Assembly (NCBI GenBank): GCA_045615545.1
Contig: JAZLFA010000037.1
Location: forward strand, 21,594 to 85,593
Source of the DNA: SIG220 sp045615545
GTDB lineage: Bacteria; Bacillota_I; Bacilli_A; RFN20; CAG-826
Direction of reading: 5' to 3'
Length of the DNA: 64,000 bases
Under the pieces are notes generated by a model that worked only from the letters and a program-made list of their open reading frames with translations, did not search any database and was not told the DNA's origin. This document shows positions 7,780-16,266 of the stretch, piece by piece. The position numbers and the translations under genes were made by a program. Each line of letters begins with the position of its first letter. Positions within the stretch are counted from its first letter, which is position 1.

Positions 7780-8727
7780 ATGGTAATTATTGGAATTGAT
7801 ATAGGTGGAACCTCAATTAAAGGGGCTGCCGTTAGAAATAATAGTCAAATATTGGGCCAATTCGTTAGCGAGGTAATTAAAGGTGAATCTAGTGATGATA
7901 CCATTAATAGATTAATAAAGAATGTATTGGAATTTATTCCAACAATACCTATTGATTCTCGTGAATTATGTGGCATAGGAATAGGCGTTCCTGGATCAAT
8001 CAACACCACTACCGGTTACGTAAATTTCTCGCCAAACTTAAAATGGTATGATGTTCCTCTTAAGAAAATGATGGAAGATGCCACCCATTTACCTGTAAAA
8101 ATTACAAATGACGCTAATGCGGCGGGGCTTGGTGAAGCACACTTTGGAAGTGGCAAACAGTTCAAAGATGTTATTGTTCTTACACTTGGTACAGGCGTAG
8201 GAGGAGCAATTATCCTTGATCACAAACTATTCGAAGGTAATGAAGGAAAAGCTGCTGAGATGGGCCATATGGTAATTGAATTAGATGGAAGACCATGTGG
8301 ATGTGGAAGGAATGGCTGTTTAGAATCATATGCATCAGCAACCGCGTTAATAAACGACACAAAACATGCAATGGAAGAAAACAAAGATTCTTTACTTTGG
8401 AAGTTTGCCGAAGGCGACATTAATAAAGTAAACGGCAAAACTCCATTTGATGCAGCAAAAGCCGGTGACAAAGTGGCCAACGAAGTAATAAACAACTATG
8501 TCAAATATCTTGGCGAAGGAATATTAAATTACTGTAATATTTTTAGACCAAACGCTGTCATTATTTCTGGCGGCATTTCTAAGCAAGGCGATTACTTATT
8601 TGATAAGCTAAAAGAATATTGTGCAAAATGGGATTATGGATATCCAAACACACCCGTCCCAGAAATTTTACCTGCAGTACTTGGATATGAATCAGGTATG
8701 GTTGGGGCCGCTTGTTTGTTCTTCTAA
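7780..8727 (+). CDS. ROK family sugar kinase (glucokinase-like)
   Basis: 315 aa. N-terminal phosphate loop GIDIGGTSIKGAAV, the second ATP motif near residue 130 (LGTGVGGAII), and the ROK zinc motif CGCGRNGCLE near residue 170. These features fit glucokinase or another hexose/N-acyl-hexosamine kinase, which cannot be separated from sequence alone. It has a strong GGAG site seven bases upstream. Followed by an intrinsic terminator, closing this plus-strand run. Confidence 0.88.
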   Translation: MVIIGIDIGGTSIKGAAVRNNSQILGQFVSEVIKGESSDDTINRLIKNVLEFIPTIPIDSRELCGIGIGVPGSINTTTGYVNFSPNLKWYDVPLKKMMEDATHLPVKITNDANAAGLGEAHFGSGKQFKDVIVLTLGTGVGGAIILDHKLFEGNEGKAAEMGHMVIELDGRPCGCGRNGCLESYASATALINDTKHAMEENKDSLLWKFAEGDINKVNGKTPFDAAKAGDKVANEVINNYVKYLGEGILNYCNIFRPNAVIISGGISKQGDYLFDKLKEYCAKWDYGYPNTPVPEILPAVLGYESGMVGAACLFF

Positions 8728-8746
8728 TTTAAAAAATTAACTATAA

Positions 8747-8772
8747 AAAACGCACAGGTTAATGTGCGTTTT
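8747..8772. terminator. Bidirectional intrinsic terminator (kinase / ppdK)
   Basis: AAAACGCACA (8747-8756) pairs with TGTGCGTTTT (8763-8772) around a GGTTAA loop, with T-rich sequence after and A-rich before. Serves the plus-strand kinase gene and can back up the ppdK terminator. Confidence 0.85.
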
Positions 8773-8777
8773 ATTTT

Positions 8778-8810
8778 TTAAAATAAAAGGGACATCACGA
8801 AGATGCCCCT
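8778..8810 (-). terminator. Intrinsic terminator of ppdK
   Basis: On the minus strand AGGGGCATC (8810-8802) pairs with GATGTCCCT (8796-8788), one G-U pair, loop of five, followed by TTTTATTTT. Confidence 0.85.
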
Positions 8811-8828
8811 AATTTTAGTTTGTTTAAA

Positions 8829-11465
8829 CTATTTTCTTGGGTTCTTAATTGCAGCTTGAGCAGCAGCTAATCTTGCAACTGGAACACGGAATGGTGAACA
8901 TGAGACATAATCAAGTCCAGCCTTGTGGTAGAATTCGATGGATTTTGGATCGCCACCTGTTTCGCCACAGACACCAACGTGTAATTCTTTACGAGTGCCA
9001 CGGCCAAGTTTGACAGCGTTGTTCACAAGTTTACCAACACCGTTTTGGTCGAGAGTCTTGAATGGATCTTCTTCAAAGATTTTGGTTTCGTAATATGATG
9101 GTAAGAATTTACCAGCGTCATCACGAGAGAAGCCAAATGTCATTTGAGTTAAGTCATTTGTACCAAATGAGAAGAATTCAGCTTCGCTAGCAATTTCGTC
9201 AGCTAATAATGCGGCACGTGGAATTTCAATCATTGTACCAACGTGGTATTGCATCTTAAGACCGCTTGCAGCAATTAATTCATCAGCTGTTTCACAGATG
9301 AGTTTCTTAACAAAACGTAATTCTTTAACTTCAAGAACGAGTGGTACCATAATTTCAGGTGACACTAATTTGCCAGTTCTCTTGCTTACAGCAATAGCAG
9401 CTTTAATAATAGCTCTTGTTTGCATTCTGCAGATTTCTGGATATGTGACAGCTAGACGGCATCCACGGTGACCCATCATTGGGTTAGCTTCTTTTAAGTC
9501 ATGAATTCTGTCTTTTACTTCATCAACTGATTTGCCGATTGCAACCGCTAACTCTTTAATTAAGGATTCTTCTTGTGGAAGGAATTCGTGTAGAGGTGGA
9601 TCTAATAAACGTACATTGACGTTCATTCCGTCCATAATCTCATATAAGCCTTCAAAGTCTTTTTGTTGCATTGGTTCGAGTTCTGCTAATGCAGCTTCAC
9701 GACCTTCAACTGTGTCAGCTAAGATCATTTTTCTCATCGAGAAGATACGATCTTTATCAAAGAACATATGTTCTGTACGGCATAATCCAATACCTTCTGC
9801 ACCAAAGATTTTTGCTTGGTTAGCATCTCTTGGTGTATCGGCATTTGTTCTAACTTTTAAGTCTCTATTTTCATCGACCCATTTCATTAATCTTCCGAAA
9901 TAGCCAGAAGTTAAGTCTGGATCAACTGTTTTAATGTTACCTAAATAGACATTACCTGTACTACCATCAATTGAGAATGTATCTTTATCGGTATAAACTT
10001 TACCATTAATGGTAACTGTTTTCTTTTCTTCGTCGATAATTGCTTCACTACAACCACAGACACAGCATTTACCCATACCACGAGCAACAACAGCTGCGTG
10101 TGATGTCATACCGCCGCGCATTGTAAGGACTGCTTGTGCAGCAACCATACCAACGATATCTTCTGGAGATGTTTCAGCTCTAACGAGAACAACTTTTTCT
10201 CCAGCTTTATGTCTGGCTTCAGCTTCTTCAGCTGTAAAAGCTAATTTACCTGTACCAGCACCTGGTCCAGCAGCTAAACCTTTGGCGATTGGGCTTGCTT
10301 TAGCAAGTTCATCACGATCAAAGCCTGGTAATAATAATTTATCGAATGTTAATGCATCAATTCTGCAAACAGCTTCTTTTTCATCGATTAAGCCTTCATC
10401 GACTAAGTCACAGGCAATCTTTAAAGCAGCTGCTGGAGTTCTCTTACCATTACGTGTTTGTAAGAAGTATAAGACTCCGTCTTCAACTGTGAATTCCATA
10501 TCTTGCATATCGCGATAATGGGCTTCCATTGTTTTGATTGTTTTAACGAATTGTTCATAGACGCCTGGCATTCTATTTTTGAGTTCTTCAATGTGAAGAG
10601 GTGTTCTAATACCTGCAACAACGTCTTCGCCTTGTGCGTTTGGTAAATATTCAGCAGAGATAACCTTTTCACCAGTGCCTGGGTCACGTGAGAACGCAAC
10701 ACCTGTACCAGAAGTTTCACCTTTATTACCAAATGCCATTGATTGAACGTTAACAGCGGTTCCCCATGAATATGGGATGTTGTTCATCATACGATAAACG
10801 TTTGCTCTTGGGTTGTCCCAGCTTCTAAAGACTGCTGTAACAGCTTCGATTAATTGAACTTTTGGATCGGTTGGGAATTCTTCACCAAATGTCTTTTTGT
10901 AGTAAGCTTTGTACTTAAGCACTAAATCTTTTAATTCATCAGCAGTGACTTCGGTGTCGAGTTTATAACCTTTAGAAGTTTTAAGGTCTTCGAGCATTTT
11001 ATCCATTTCAGTACGTGGATGTCCTTTTGCGATGTTTGTAAACATTAAAATAAAACGACGATAGCTATCGAATGCAAATCTTTCGTTATTTGTTTCTTTA
11101 GCTAACGCAGCAACAGTAGTGTCATTTAAACCAAGGTTTAAAATAGTATCCATCATACCAGGCATAGAAACTCTAGCACCTGAACGAACAGAAACCAATA
11201 ATGGTTTGTGATCTCCACCAAATGTTTTTCCTGTTTTCTTTTCGATACCTTTTACTGCTTCAAAAACAGCGTTAACAAGGTATTCTGGTAATTTCTTACC
11301 ATTGTCATAATACAAAGTACAGGCTTCGGTTGTAATAGTAAAACCTTCTGGAATGCGCACACCAATGTGAGTCATTTCAGCTAAGCCAGCACCTTTTCCA
11401 CCGAGAAGTTCTTTACCTAATCCGTAAGCTTCTTCAAATGGATAAACGTATCTTTTTTCGGCCAT
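8829..11465 (-). CDS. ppdK: Pyruvate, phosphate dikinase
   Basis: 878 aa, the normal length. The N-terminal nucleotide-grasp domain (KGAGLAEMT, then SVRSGARVSMPGMMDT) is followed by the phosphohistidine swivel domain with GGMTSHAAVVARGMGK near residue 457. The C-terminal PEP/pyruvate barrel carries GTNDLTQMTFGFSRDD and the catalytic Cys in VCGETGGDP. It interconverts pyruvate + ATP + Pi and PEP + AMP + PPi; in anaerobes it often runs toward ATP. GGAGG lies seven bases before the ATG. It has its own promoter and terminator. Codon use is notably more even than in neighbouring weakly expressed genes, suggesting high expression. Confidence 0.97.
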   Translation of the reverse strand: MAEKRYVYPFEEAYGLGKELLGGKGAGLAEMTHIGVRIPEGFTITTEACTLYYDNGKKLPEYLVNAVFEAVKGIEKKTGKTFGGDHKPLLVSVRSGARVSMPGMMDTILNLGLNDTTVAALAKETNNERFAFDSYRRFILMFTNIAKGHPRTEMDKMLEDLKTSKGYKLDTEVTADELKDLVLKYKAYYKKTFGEEFPTDPKVQLIEAVTAVFRSWDNPRANVYRMMNNIPYSWGTAVNVQSMAFGNKGETSGTGVAFSRDPGTGEKVISAEYLPNAQGEDVVAGIRTPLHIEELKNRMPGVYEQFVKTIKTMEAHYRDMQDMEFTVEDGVLYFLQTRNGKRTPAAALKIACDLVDEGLIDEKEAVCRIDALTFDKLLLPGFDRDELAKASPIAKGLAAGPGAGTGKLAFTAEEAEARHKAGEKVVLVRAETSPEDIVGMVAAQAVLTMRGGMTSHAAVVARGMGKCCVCGCSEAIIDEEKKTVTINGKVYTDKDTFSIDGSTGNVYLGNIKTVDPDLTSGYFGRLMKWVDENRDLKVRTNADTPRDANQAKIFGAEGIGLCRTEHMFFDKDRIFSMRKMILADTVEGREAALAELEPMQQKDFEGLYEIMDGMNVNVRLLDPPLHEFLPQEESLIKELAVAIGKSVDEVKDRIHDLKEANPMMGHRGCRLAVTYPEICRMQTRAIIKAAIAVSKRTGKLVSPEIMVPLVLEVKELRFVKKLICETADELIAASGLKMQYHVGTMIEIPRAALLADEIASEAEFFSFGTNDLTQMTFGFSRDDAGKFLPSYYETKIFEEDPFKTLDQNGVGKLVNNAVKLGRGTRKELHVGVCGETGGDPKSIEFYHKAGLDYVSCSPFRVPVARLAAAQAAIKNPRK

Positions 11466-11487
11466 ATTTTATCCTCCAATAGGCTAT

Positions 11488-11501
11488 AGTGTTAAAACAC
11501 T
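11488..11501. promoter_or_regulatory. Palindrome at the ppdK transcription start, candidate operator
   Basis: AGTGTTAAAACACT, a perfect 6-2-6 inverted repeat, sits about ten bases downstream of the ppdK -10 box, so it overlaps the first transcribed bases. A repressor bound here would block initiation; as RNA it would be only a weak 5' hairpin. The regulator is unknown. Confidence 0.5.
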
Positions 11502-11510
11502 AGCGTATTG

Positions 11511-11540
11511 ATTATACAGGCGCGGCCGCACTCATGACAA
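11511..11540 (-). promoter_or_regulatory. ppdK promoter with a GC-rich spacer
   Basis: Minus strand: -35 TTGTCA (11540-11535), 18-base spacer, -10 TATAAT (11516-11511) preceded by TG. The spacer contains GCGGCCGC (11522-11529), a very rare 8-mer in such an AT-rich sequence. It lies between the birA stop and the ppdK start. Confidence 0.7.
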
Positions 11541-11558
11541 GCAAAAATATATTTATGT

Positions 11559-12263
11559 TTAACGAATGAGAGAAATTTCGCCAGATGATAATTTTAATAT
11601 TTGTCCATTGTATTTAACCAATAAATTACCACTTGCATCTATTCCTTTTGCAATTCCTGATAATGTTTTATTTTGATAAACAAAAGTTATTTTTTTATCT
11701 AGAAGATAATCGCATTTATTAAATATTGAAATGTAGTCATATTTGTCCTGTTTAAATTTTGAAATTGCTAATTTAATGTTTTTTTCTAATGTATTTTTAA
11801 TTGTATATAACGGAATCTCGGTATTTAATATATTAATCATTGAAATTGCGGTATCTAAATTGTGGTTAATTTGGTTAACATTTAGTCCAATTCCTACAAT
11901 GATGTATTCTGGCAATTTTCCTTCTAATAATATTCCGCAAATTTTTTTATTATTGACAATAATGTCATTTGGCCATTTTATATAAATATTCGTAATTCCG
12001 AACTGTTCTAATGTTTCTTTTATTGCCGTCCCCAAAAAAATAGAAAGATGACAAAAACGCGATGTAACTTCTTGATCTTTAATTAAAAACGAGGTGAGTA
12101 TGTTTTTACCATTTTCGCTTTCCCATGTATGTGTAAACCGACCATGCCCATCTGTTTGTTCTTCTGCATACACAAATGTAAGCTCTTGGATATCTTTGAG
12201 GTGCTCTTTTATATAAGTTGATGTTGAGCTAGTTTTCTTTAATTCGATACGATTATTTTTCAT
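11559..12263 (-). CDS. birA: Biotin--[acetyl-CoA-carboxylase/decarboxylase carrier] ligase, without repressor domain
   Basis: 234 aa, catalytic domain only; the N-terminal helix-turn-helix of bifunctional BirA is absent. Motifs: DGHGRFTHTWES (biotinoyl-AMP loop, variant of GRGR), KWPNDIIVNNKKICGILLEG and GIGLNVNQ. It attaches biotin to carrier lysines. The obvious substrate is the biotin carrier of the oxaloacetate decarboxylase at 15928-16266. No biotin synthesis gene is visible, so biotin is probably imported. The start codon follows the -10 box by six bases with no ribosome site. Confidence 0.93.
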   Translation of the reverse strand: MKNNRIELKKTSSTSTYIKEHLKDIQELTFVYAEEQTDGHGRFTHTWESENGKNILTSFLIKDQEVTSRFCHLSIFLGTAIKETLEQFGITNIYIKWPNDIIVNNKKICGILLEGKLPEYIIVGIGLNVNQINHNLDTAISMINILNTEIPLYTIKNTLEKNIKLAISKFKQDKYDYISIFNKCDYLLDKKITFVYQNKTLSGIAKGIDASGNLLVKYNGQILKLSSGEISLIR

Positions 12264-12269
12264 GTAAAT

Positions 12270-12297
12270 ATTATATATTTTTTATTGTTTTTATCAA
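12270..12297 (-). promoter_or_regulatory. birA promoter, leaderless geometry
   Basis: Minus strand: TTGATA (12297-12292), 16-base spacer, TATAAT (12275-12270), then six bases to the birA ATG. The predicted start nucleotide is at or beside the A of ATG. It overlaps the divergent hpt promoter. Confidence 0.72.
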
Positions 12298-12313
12298 TCT
12301 GTTGGCTTAACAT
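12285..12313 (+). promoter_or_regulatory. hpt promoter, leaderless geometry
   Basis: TTGTTT (12285-12290), 17-base spacer, TAACAT (12308-12313), then seven bases to the hpt ATG at 12321. No Shine-Dalgarno is present. Its -35 element lies inside the birA promoter, so the two would compete for polymerase. Confidence 0.6.
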
Positions 12314-12320
12314 TAAAAAT

Positions 12321-12878
12321 ATGGAACATAAGATTATTCTTTCTGAAAACGAAATCCAAGATATCTGTAAAGATATTGGTTCAAAACTCACAGAGAGATT
12401 AAGGGAAGAAAAGAAACCACCTCTTTTTTTAGGGGTAATGAAAGGGGCGCTTCCATTTTATTGCGATTTGATAAAACAAGTTAAAATAACAATGGTAACG
12501 GACTTCATTAGATTATCTTCTTACGACAAGACAAACAGTACCGGAAAAGTACAAATTAAAAATGAGTTTTCTACTGATGTTTCCAACAGAACAATTGTAA
12601 TTGTTGAAGATGTTGTTGATACTGGATTATCAATGAAGTTCCTCATTGATTACATCAAGAATAATTACAAACCAAAACAGATTATTCTAGTTGCATTATT
12701 CAATAAGACATTTGCACGAAAAAACGATATCAAAGTTGATTATATTGGAAAAGAATTAACGGGAAGTGATTTCTTGATGGGATATGGTCTTGATTATTCT
12801 GAATTTGATCGCAATGTTCCTTATGTTTACGCCGCTAATCCAGAAGATGTAAAATACTGGGATAGCCTATCAAAATAA
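12321..12878 (+). CDS. hpt: Hypoxanthine phosphoribosyltransferase
   Basis: 185 aa from ATG 12321. A longer frame from 12285 would begin inside the promoter and adds no conserved residues. PRPP-binding motif VEDVVDTGLSMKFL near residue 95, and the purine-site region FLMGYGLDY near 150. Salvages hypoxanthine/guanine to nucleotides. First of an hpt-upp-prs salvage block, which groups PRPP consumers with the PRPP maker. Confidence 0.94.
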   Translation: MEHKIILSENEIQDICKDIGSKLTERLREEKKPPLFLGVMKGALPFYCDLIKQVKITMVTDFIRLSSYDKTNSTGKVQIKNEFSTDVSNRTIVIVEDVVDTGLSMKFLIDYIKNNYKPKQIILVALFNKTFARKNDIKVDYIGKELTGSDFLMGYGLDYSEFDRNVPYVYAANPEDVKYWDSLSK

Positions 12879-12898
12879 CCTTATAGGTTATTTTTTAT
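12872..12898 (+). terminator. Terminator/attenuator overlapping the hpt stop codon
   Basis: AAAATAACCT (12872-12881) pairs with AGGTTATTTT (12885-12894) around a 3-base loop and runs into a T tract. It contains the hpt stop codon and ends just before the upp ribosome site, so ribosomes finishing hpt would cover the stem. Read-through into upp may therefore depend on hpt translation (inference). Confidence 0.7.
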
Positions 12899-12908
12899 TG
12901 GAGGTTTT

Positions 12909-13571
12909 ATGGCAAAAATAGATTTATCAAAGTACACAAATGTTACTTATATTAACCACCCTCTTGTAAAGCACAAGATTAGTATTATTCGAAGTGTGGA
13001 TATGCCAACAAATCAGTTTAGACAAATTATTAAAGAAATTTCTATCCTTGAGGGCTATGAAGCACTAAGAAATATTCCTACAAAAGGAAAAGAAATAGTG
13101 ACACCAATTGAAAAAACTATTCAACCTGTTGTTGATGCAAAAAGTTTGTGTTTTGTTCCGATTTTAAGAGCGGGTTTAGGTATGCAAGAAGGCTTACTTG
13201 AGTTAGTTCCGGAAGCCGTTTGCGGTCACATTGGAATTTACCGTGATGAAGTCACTAGAGAACCAAAAGAATACTTCTGCAAATTGCCACATGATATTTG
13301 TTCAAAAAGAGTATATTTACTTGATCCAATGCTCGCTACTGGCGGAAGCGCTATCGATGCTGTTAGACAATTAAAACAGCATGGTGCTAAAGATATTACT
13401 TTCTTATGTATTGTTGCGGCTCCAGAAGGCGTTAAAGCTTTTTGTGAAGCATATCCAGAAGTACCATTGGTTGTTGGCTCTCTCGATAGAGAACTTAATT
13501 CTGACGCCTATATTTGTCCAGGCTTGGGCGATTGTGGGGATAGAATATTTGGAACCCTAGAAGAAAAATAG
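12909..13571 (+). CDS. upp: Uracil phosphoribosyltransferase
   Basis: 220 aa. Shows VPILRAGLGM near residue 80, the PRPP loop LDPMLATGGSAIDA near residue 140, and the C-terminal uracil-site motif GLGDCGDRIFGT. Converts uracil + PRPP to UMP. GGAGG seven bases upstream. Ten bases separate it from prs. Confidence 0.96.
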   Translation: MAKIDLSKYTNVTYINHPLVKHKISIIRSVDMPTNQFRQIIKEISILEGYEALRNIPTKGKEIVTPIEKTIQPVVDAKSLCFVPILRAGLGMQEGLLELVPEAVCGHIGIYRDEVTREPKEYFCKLPHDICSKRVYLLDPMLATGGSAIDAVRQLKQHGAKDITFLCIVAAPEGVKAFCEAYPEVPLVVGSLDRELNSDAYICPGLGDCGDRIFGTLEEK

Positions 13572-13581
13572 GAGGTTTATT

Positions 13582-14550
13582 ATGAACGACCGTTTAAAAC
13601 TTTTATCATTAACAGCTAATCCAGAGTTAGCAAACGAAATTGCCAAAAGATTAGACGCCGAAATATTGCCTAGTGAAGTTACACACTTTGCCGACAACGA
13701 AATTTTATTTGAGGGTAAAAAATCTTTTAGAGGTGATGATATTTATATCATTCAATCGACATGCACCCCTGTTACTGATCACTTAATGGAAGTTTTGCTA
13801 TGTGTTGATGCTTGTAAAAGAGCGAGCGCAAAATCTATCACATGCATCATGCCTTATTATGGTTATGCTAGACAAGATAGAAAAGCAAAGGCAAGACAGC
13901 CAATCAGTGCAAAACTTGTTGCAGACCTTTTAACAACTGCCGGCGTTGATAGAATGGTGTGTTGTGATCTTCACGCTAACCAAATTCAAGGCTTTTTCAA
14001 TATCCCCGTTGATGATGTTGGTGCTCTACCACTATTCTATAAATATTTCGAAGAAAAACATTTAGAAAACATTGTTTGTGTTTCTCCAGACCACGGAGGT
14101 GTTGTCAGAACATCTAAATTAGCAGATAGATTAAATGCCCCTATTGCTATTATTGATAAACGTCGCCCAAAACCAAATCAATGCGAGATAGTTTCAATTG
14201 TTGGTGATGTAAAAGATAAAACATGTATTATCGTCGATGACATTGTTGACACTGCTGGCACATTATGTAATGCAGCTAATAAACTTAAAGAACTAGGGGC
14301 GGCCCATGTTTATGCCGCAATTACACATGGCATATTAAGTGGTAATGCTGTTGAAAAAATTAATAATTCAGCATTAGAAAAATTGGTTATTACTGATTCT
14401 ATTCCTCTTCCTGAAGATAAGAAGTCATCTAAGATTGATGTAATTTCTTTAGCGGAAATGCTCGCTATTATTATTAATTCTCTTGAAGAAGGTAAATCCT
14501 TAGCAGATGCTCACGAAAAGTTTGCACACATGGTTTTTAAAGACCAATAA
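13582..14550 (+). CDS. prs: Ribose-phosphate pyrophosphokinase (PRPP synthetase)
   Basis: 322 aa, class I. Motifs: IMPYYGYARQDRKAKARQPISAK near residues 87-110, metal-binding CCDLHANQIQGFF near 133, and the PRPP loop CIIVDDIVDTAGTLCNAA near 220. Makes PRPP from ribose-5-phosphate and ATP for the two phosphoribosyltransferases just upstream. AGGAGG site. Ends in a strong terminator shared with the convergent oadB. Confidence 0.96.
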   Translation: MNDRLKLLSLTANPELANEIAKRLDAEILPSEVTHFADNEILFEGKKSFRGDDIYIIQSTCTPVTDHLMEVLLCVDACKRASAKSITCIMPYYGYARQDRKAKARQPISAKLVADLLTTAGVDRMVCCDLHANQIQGFFNIPVDDVGALPLFYKYFEEKHLENIVCVSPDHGGVVRTSKLADRLNAPIAIIDKRRPKPNQCEIVSIVGDVKDKTCIIVDDIVDTAGTLCNAANKLKELGAAHVYAAITHGILSGNAVEKINNSALEKLVITDSIPLPEDKKSSKIDVISLAEMLAIIINSLEEGKSLADAHEKFAHMVFKDQ

Positions 14551-14564
14551 ATAAAAAAGAAAAT

Positions 14565-14603
14565 AAAAAAGCGTAGATTTTATTTCTACGCTTTTATTTT
14601 TAA
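14565..14603. terminator. Bidirectional terminator between prs and oadB
   Basis: AAAAAAGCGTAGA / TCTACGCTTTT stem (core 14571-14577 with 14585-14591), 7-base loop, flanked by A-rich and T-rich tracts on both sides. It closes both convergent operons. Confidence 0.88.
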
Positions 14604-14617
14604 TAAAAGCAATTTGA

Positions 14618-15928
14618 TTATAAGAAGATGGTCATTAAGATACCGGCTGCAATTGCGCTTCCGATAACTCCTGCAACATTTGGACCCATAGCGTGCATGA
14701 GTAAGAAGTTGCTTGGATCTTCTTTTTGGCCTTCTTTTTGAACCACTCTAGCAGCCATTGGAACAGCACTAACTCCGGCAATACCAATCATTGGGTTGAC
14801 CTTACCTTTTGTGCATAGACACATAATTTTACCACCCAGCAATCCAAAAATCGCTGCAAGGATGAACGCCAAGATTCCTAAACCAAAAATCTTAAGTGTA
14901 TTTAATGTTAAGAATGCTTGTCCTAAAGCTGTAGCGCCTACTGATAAACCTAAACAAATTGTGCAAATGTATAAAAGAGCATTACTAACTGTATGTACTA
15001 GGTTTGGAACTAAACCAGATTCTTTGATTAAGTTGCCTAACATTAAGCATCCAATTAATGGTGCGGCTTGTGGAACAAGCAAACAAACAACGAGCATAAC
15101 AATGATCGGGAATAAGATTTTTTCTCTTTTAGAGACTTCTCTTAATTGTGTCATTTTAATGCTACGTTCTTTTTTAGTAGTGAATAAGCGAATAATTGGT
15201 GGGAAGATAACTGGCACTAAAGCCATATATGAATAAGCTGCTAAGGCAATTGGAGCTTGTAAATCCATTGAACCTCTAACTGGATCAATAGCAGCACTTA
15301 CACCTAACATCTTAGATGAAACTAAAATTGCTGTAGGTCCATCTGCGCCACCAATGATACCAATCGCGCTTGCTTCATATCCATTAAAGCCAAACGCAAT
15401 AGCGAGTAAGAATGCGGCGAATATACCTATCTGTGCAGCTGCGCCTAATAACATTGTTTTCTTATTTGCAATAAGAGGACCGAAGTCTGTGGTTGCGCCT
15501 ATTCCTAAGAAAATTAAACAAGGATAAATTTCAAATTTAACACCATAATACAAATATCCAAATAAACCAGAATATTTATAATCAGCAACAGTCAATCCTT
15601 GATCTTTGTATTCTTGTAAAATTTGACCAAAGTTGTCAGTAATGATTTTTCCATCCGCTGTTACTCCTTGTTTAATAAACAAGGAACCGGTTAATCTTTG
15701 AACCACATCGCCAGTTTCGGTTGTGAATTTAGAAACATAAACGATATTTGCCAAAATAATACCAACCGAAATCGGTATTAATAAGTATGGTTCAAATTTA
15801 AAGCGTAAAGCCAAAACGAGGAAAAAGATTCCAACAAGAATCATTACTAAGTTAGCCCATCCTCCAGCTTGGAAGAAAGCGGCTATACCAGTAGAAGCAA
15901 AGAATTGACCAAATAATTCCCCAAACAT
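14618..15928 (-). CDS. oadB: Oxaloacetate decarboxylase Na+ pump, beta subunit
   Basis: 436 aa, about nine to eleven membrane spans. It carries the conserved IGGADGPTAI motif near residue 193, whose Asp belongs to the Na+ path, and the GVSAVPMAARVVQ/NAGP-like region near the C-terminus (MHAMGPNVAGVIGSAIAAG). Couples decarboxylation of carboxybiotin to Na+ export. Start overlaps the carrier gene stop (TAATG). Last gene of the pckA-oadA-oadG-carrier-oadB operon. Confidence 0.95.
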   Translation of the reverse strand: MFGELFGQFFASTGIAAFFQAGGWANLVMILVGIFFLVLALRFKFEPYLLIPISVGIILANIVYVSKFTTETGDVVQRLTGSLFIKQGVTADGKIITDNFGQILQEYKDQGLTVADYKYSGLFGYLYYGVKFEIYPCLIFLGIGATTDFGPLIANKKTMLLGAAAQIGIFAAFLLAIAFGFNGYEASAIGIIGGADGPTAILVSSKMLGVSAAIDPVRGSMDLQAPIALAAYSYMALVPVIFPPIIRLFTTKKERSIKMTQLREVSKREKILFPIIVMLVVCLLVPQAAPLIGCLMLGNLIKESGLVPNLVHTVSNALLYICTICLGLSVGATALGQAFLTLNTLKIFGLGILAFILAAIFGLLGGKIMCLCTKGKVNPMIGIAGVSAVPMAARVVQKEGQKEDPSNFLLMHAMGPNVAGVIGSAIAAGILMTIFL

Positions 15929-16266
15929 TAGCCTAATGTAACCAAAACGTCACCGTTATTGACTACATCTCCAACTTTAGCATTTATTGCAACAACTTTA
16001 CCTGCAATAGGTGAAGGTACTTCATTTTCAAGTTTCATGGCTTCGATAACGCCGATGACATCACCTTTTTTCACCATCTCTCCAACTTTAACTTTTAAAG
16101 ATAGAAGTTTACCAGCGACAGGTGCATTAACTGTACCACTTCCTGAAACTGGTGTTGGCTCTTCTTTTTTTGCTTCTGGAGCTGAGATAGAACCCTTTGT
16201 TTCGCTAACGGCTTCAAGTTCAACTTCGAATAATTTGCCGTTTACTTTTACTCTGTAAGTTTTCAT
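15928..16266 (-). CDS. Biotin carboxyl carrier protein of the Na+-pumping decarboxylase
   Basis: 112 aa. The C-terminal biotinyl domain has the biotin lysine in VIEAMKLENEV (usually EAMKMEN), followed by a PSPIAGKV turn. An Ala/Pro/Glu-rich linker spans about residues 24-45. It carries CO2 between the carboxyltransferase (OadA) and OadB. In enterobacterial OadA this domain is fused at the C-terminus; here it is a separate gene, as in several anaerobic Bacillota. Overlaps oadG and oadB by single bases. Confidence 0.93.
   Translation of the reverse strand: MKTYRVKVNGKLFEVELEAVSETKGSISAPEAKKEEPTPVSGSGTVNAPVAGKLLSLKVKVGEMVKKGDVIGVIEAMKLENEVPSPIAGKVVAINAKVGDVVNNGDVLVTLG

Noticed and set aside
10009..10518. 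169-codon plus-strand ORF inside ppdK
   Set aside because: Shadow of a highly expressed gene; Ala/Pro/Ser-rich artefact.
12285..12320. Twelve-codon N-terminal extension of hpt
   Set aside because: Lies entirely in the promoter (-35 to -10) and encodes no conserved residues.
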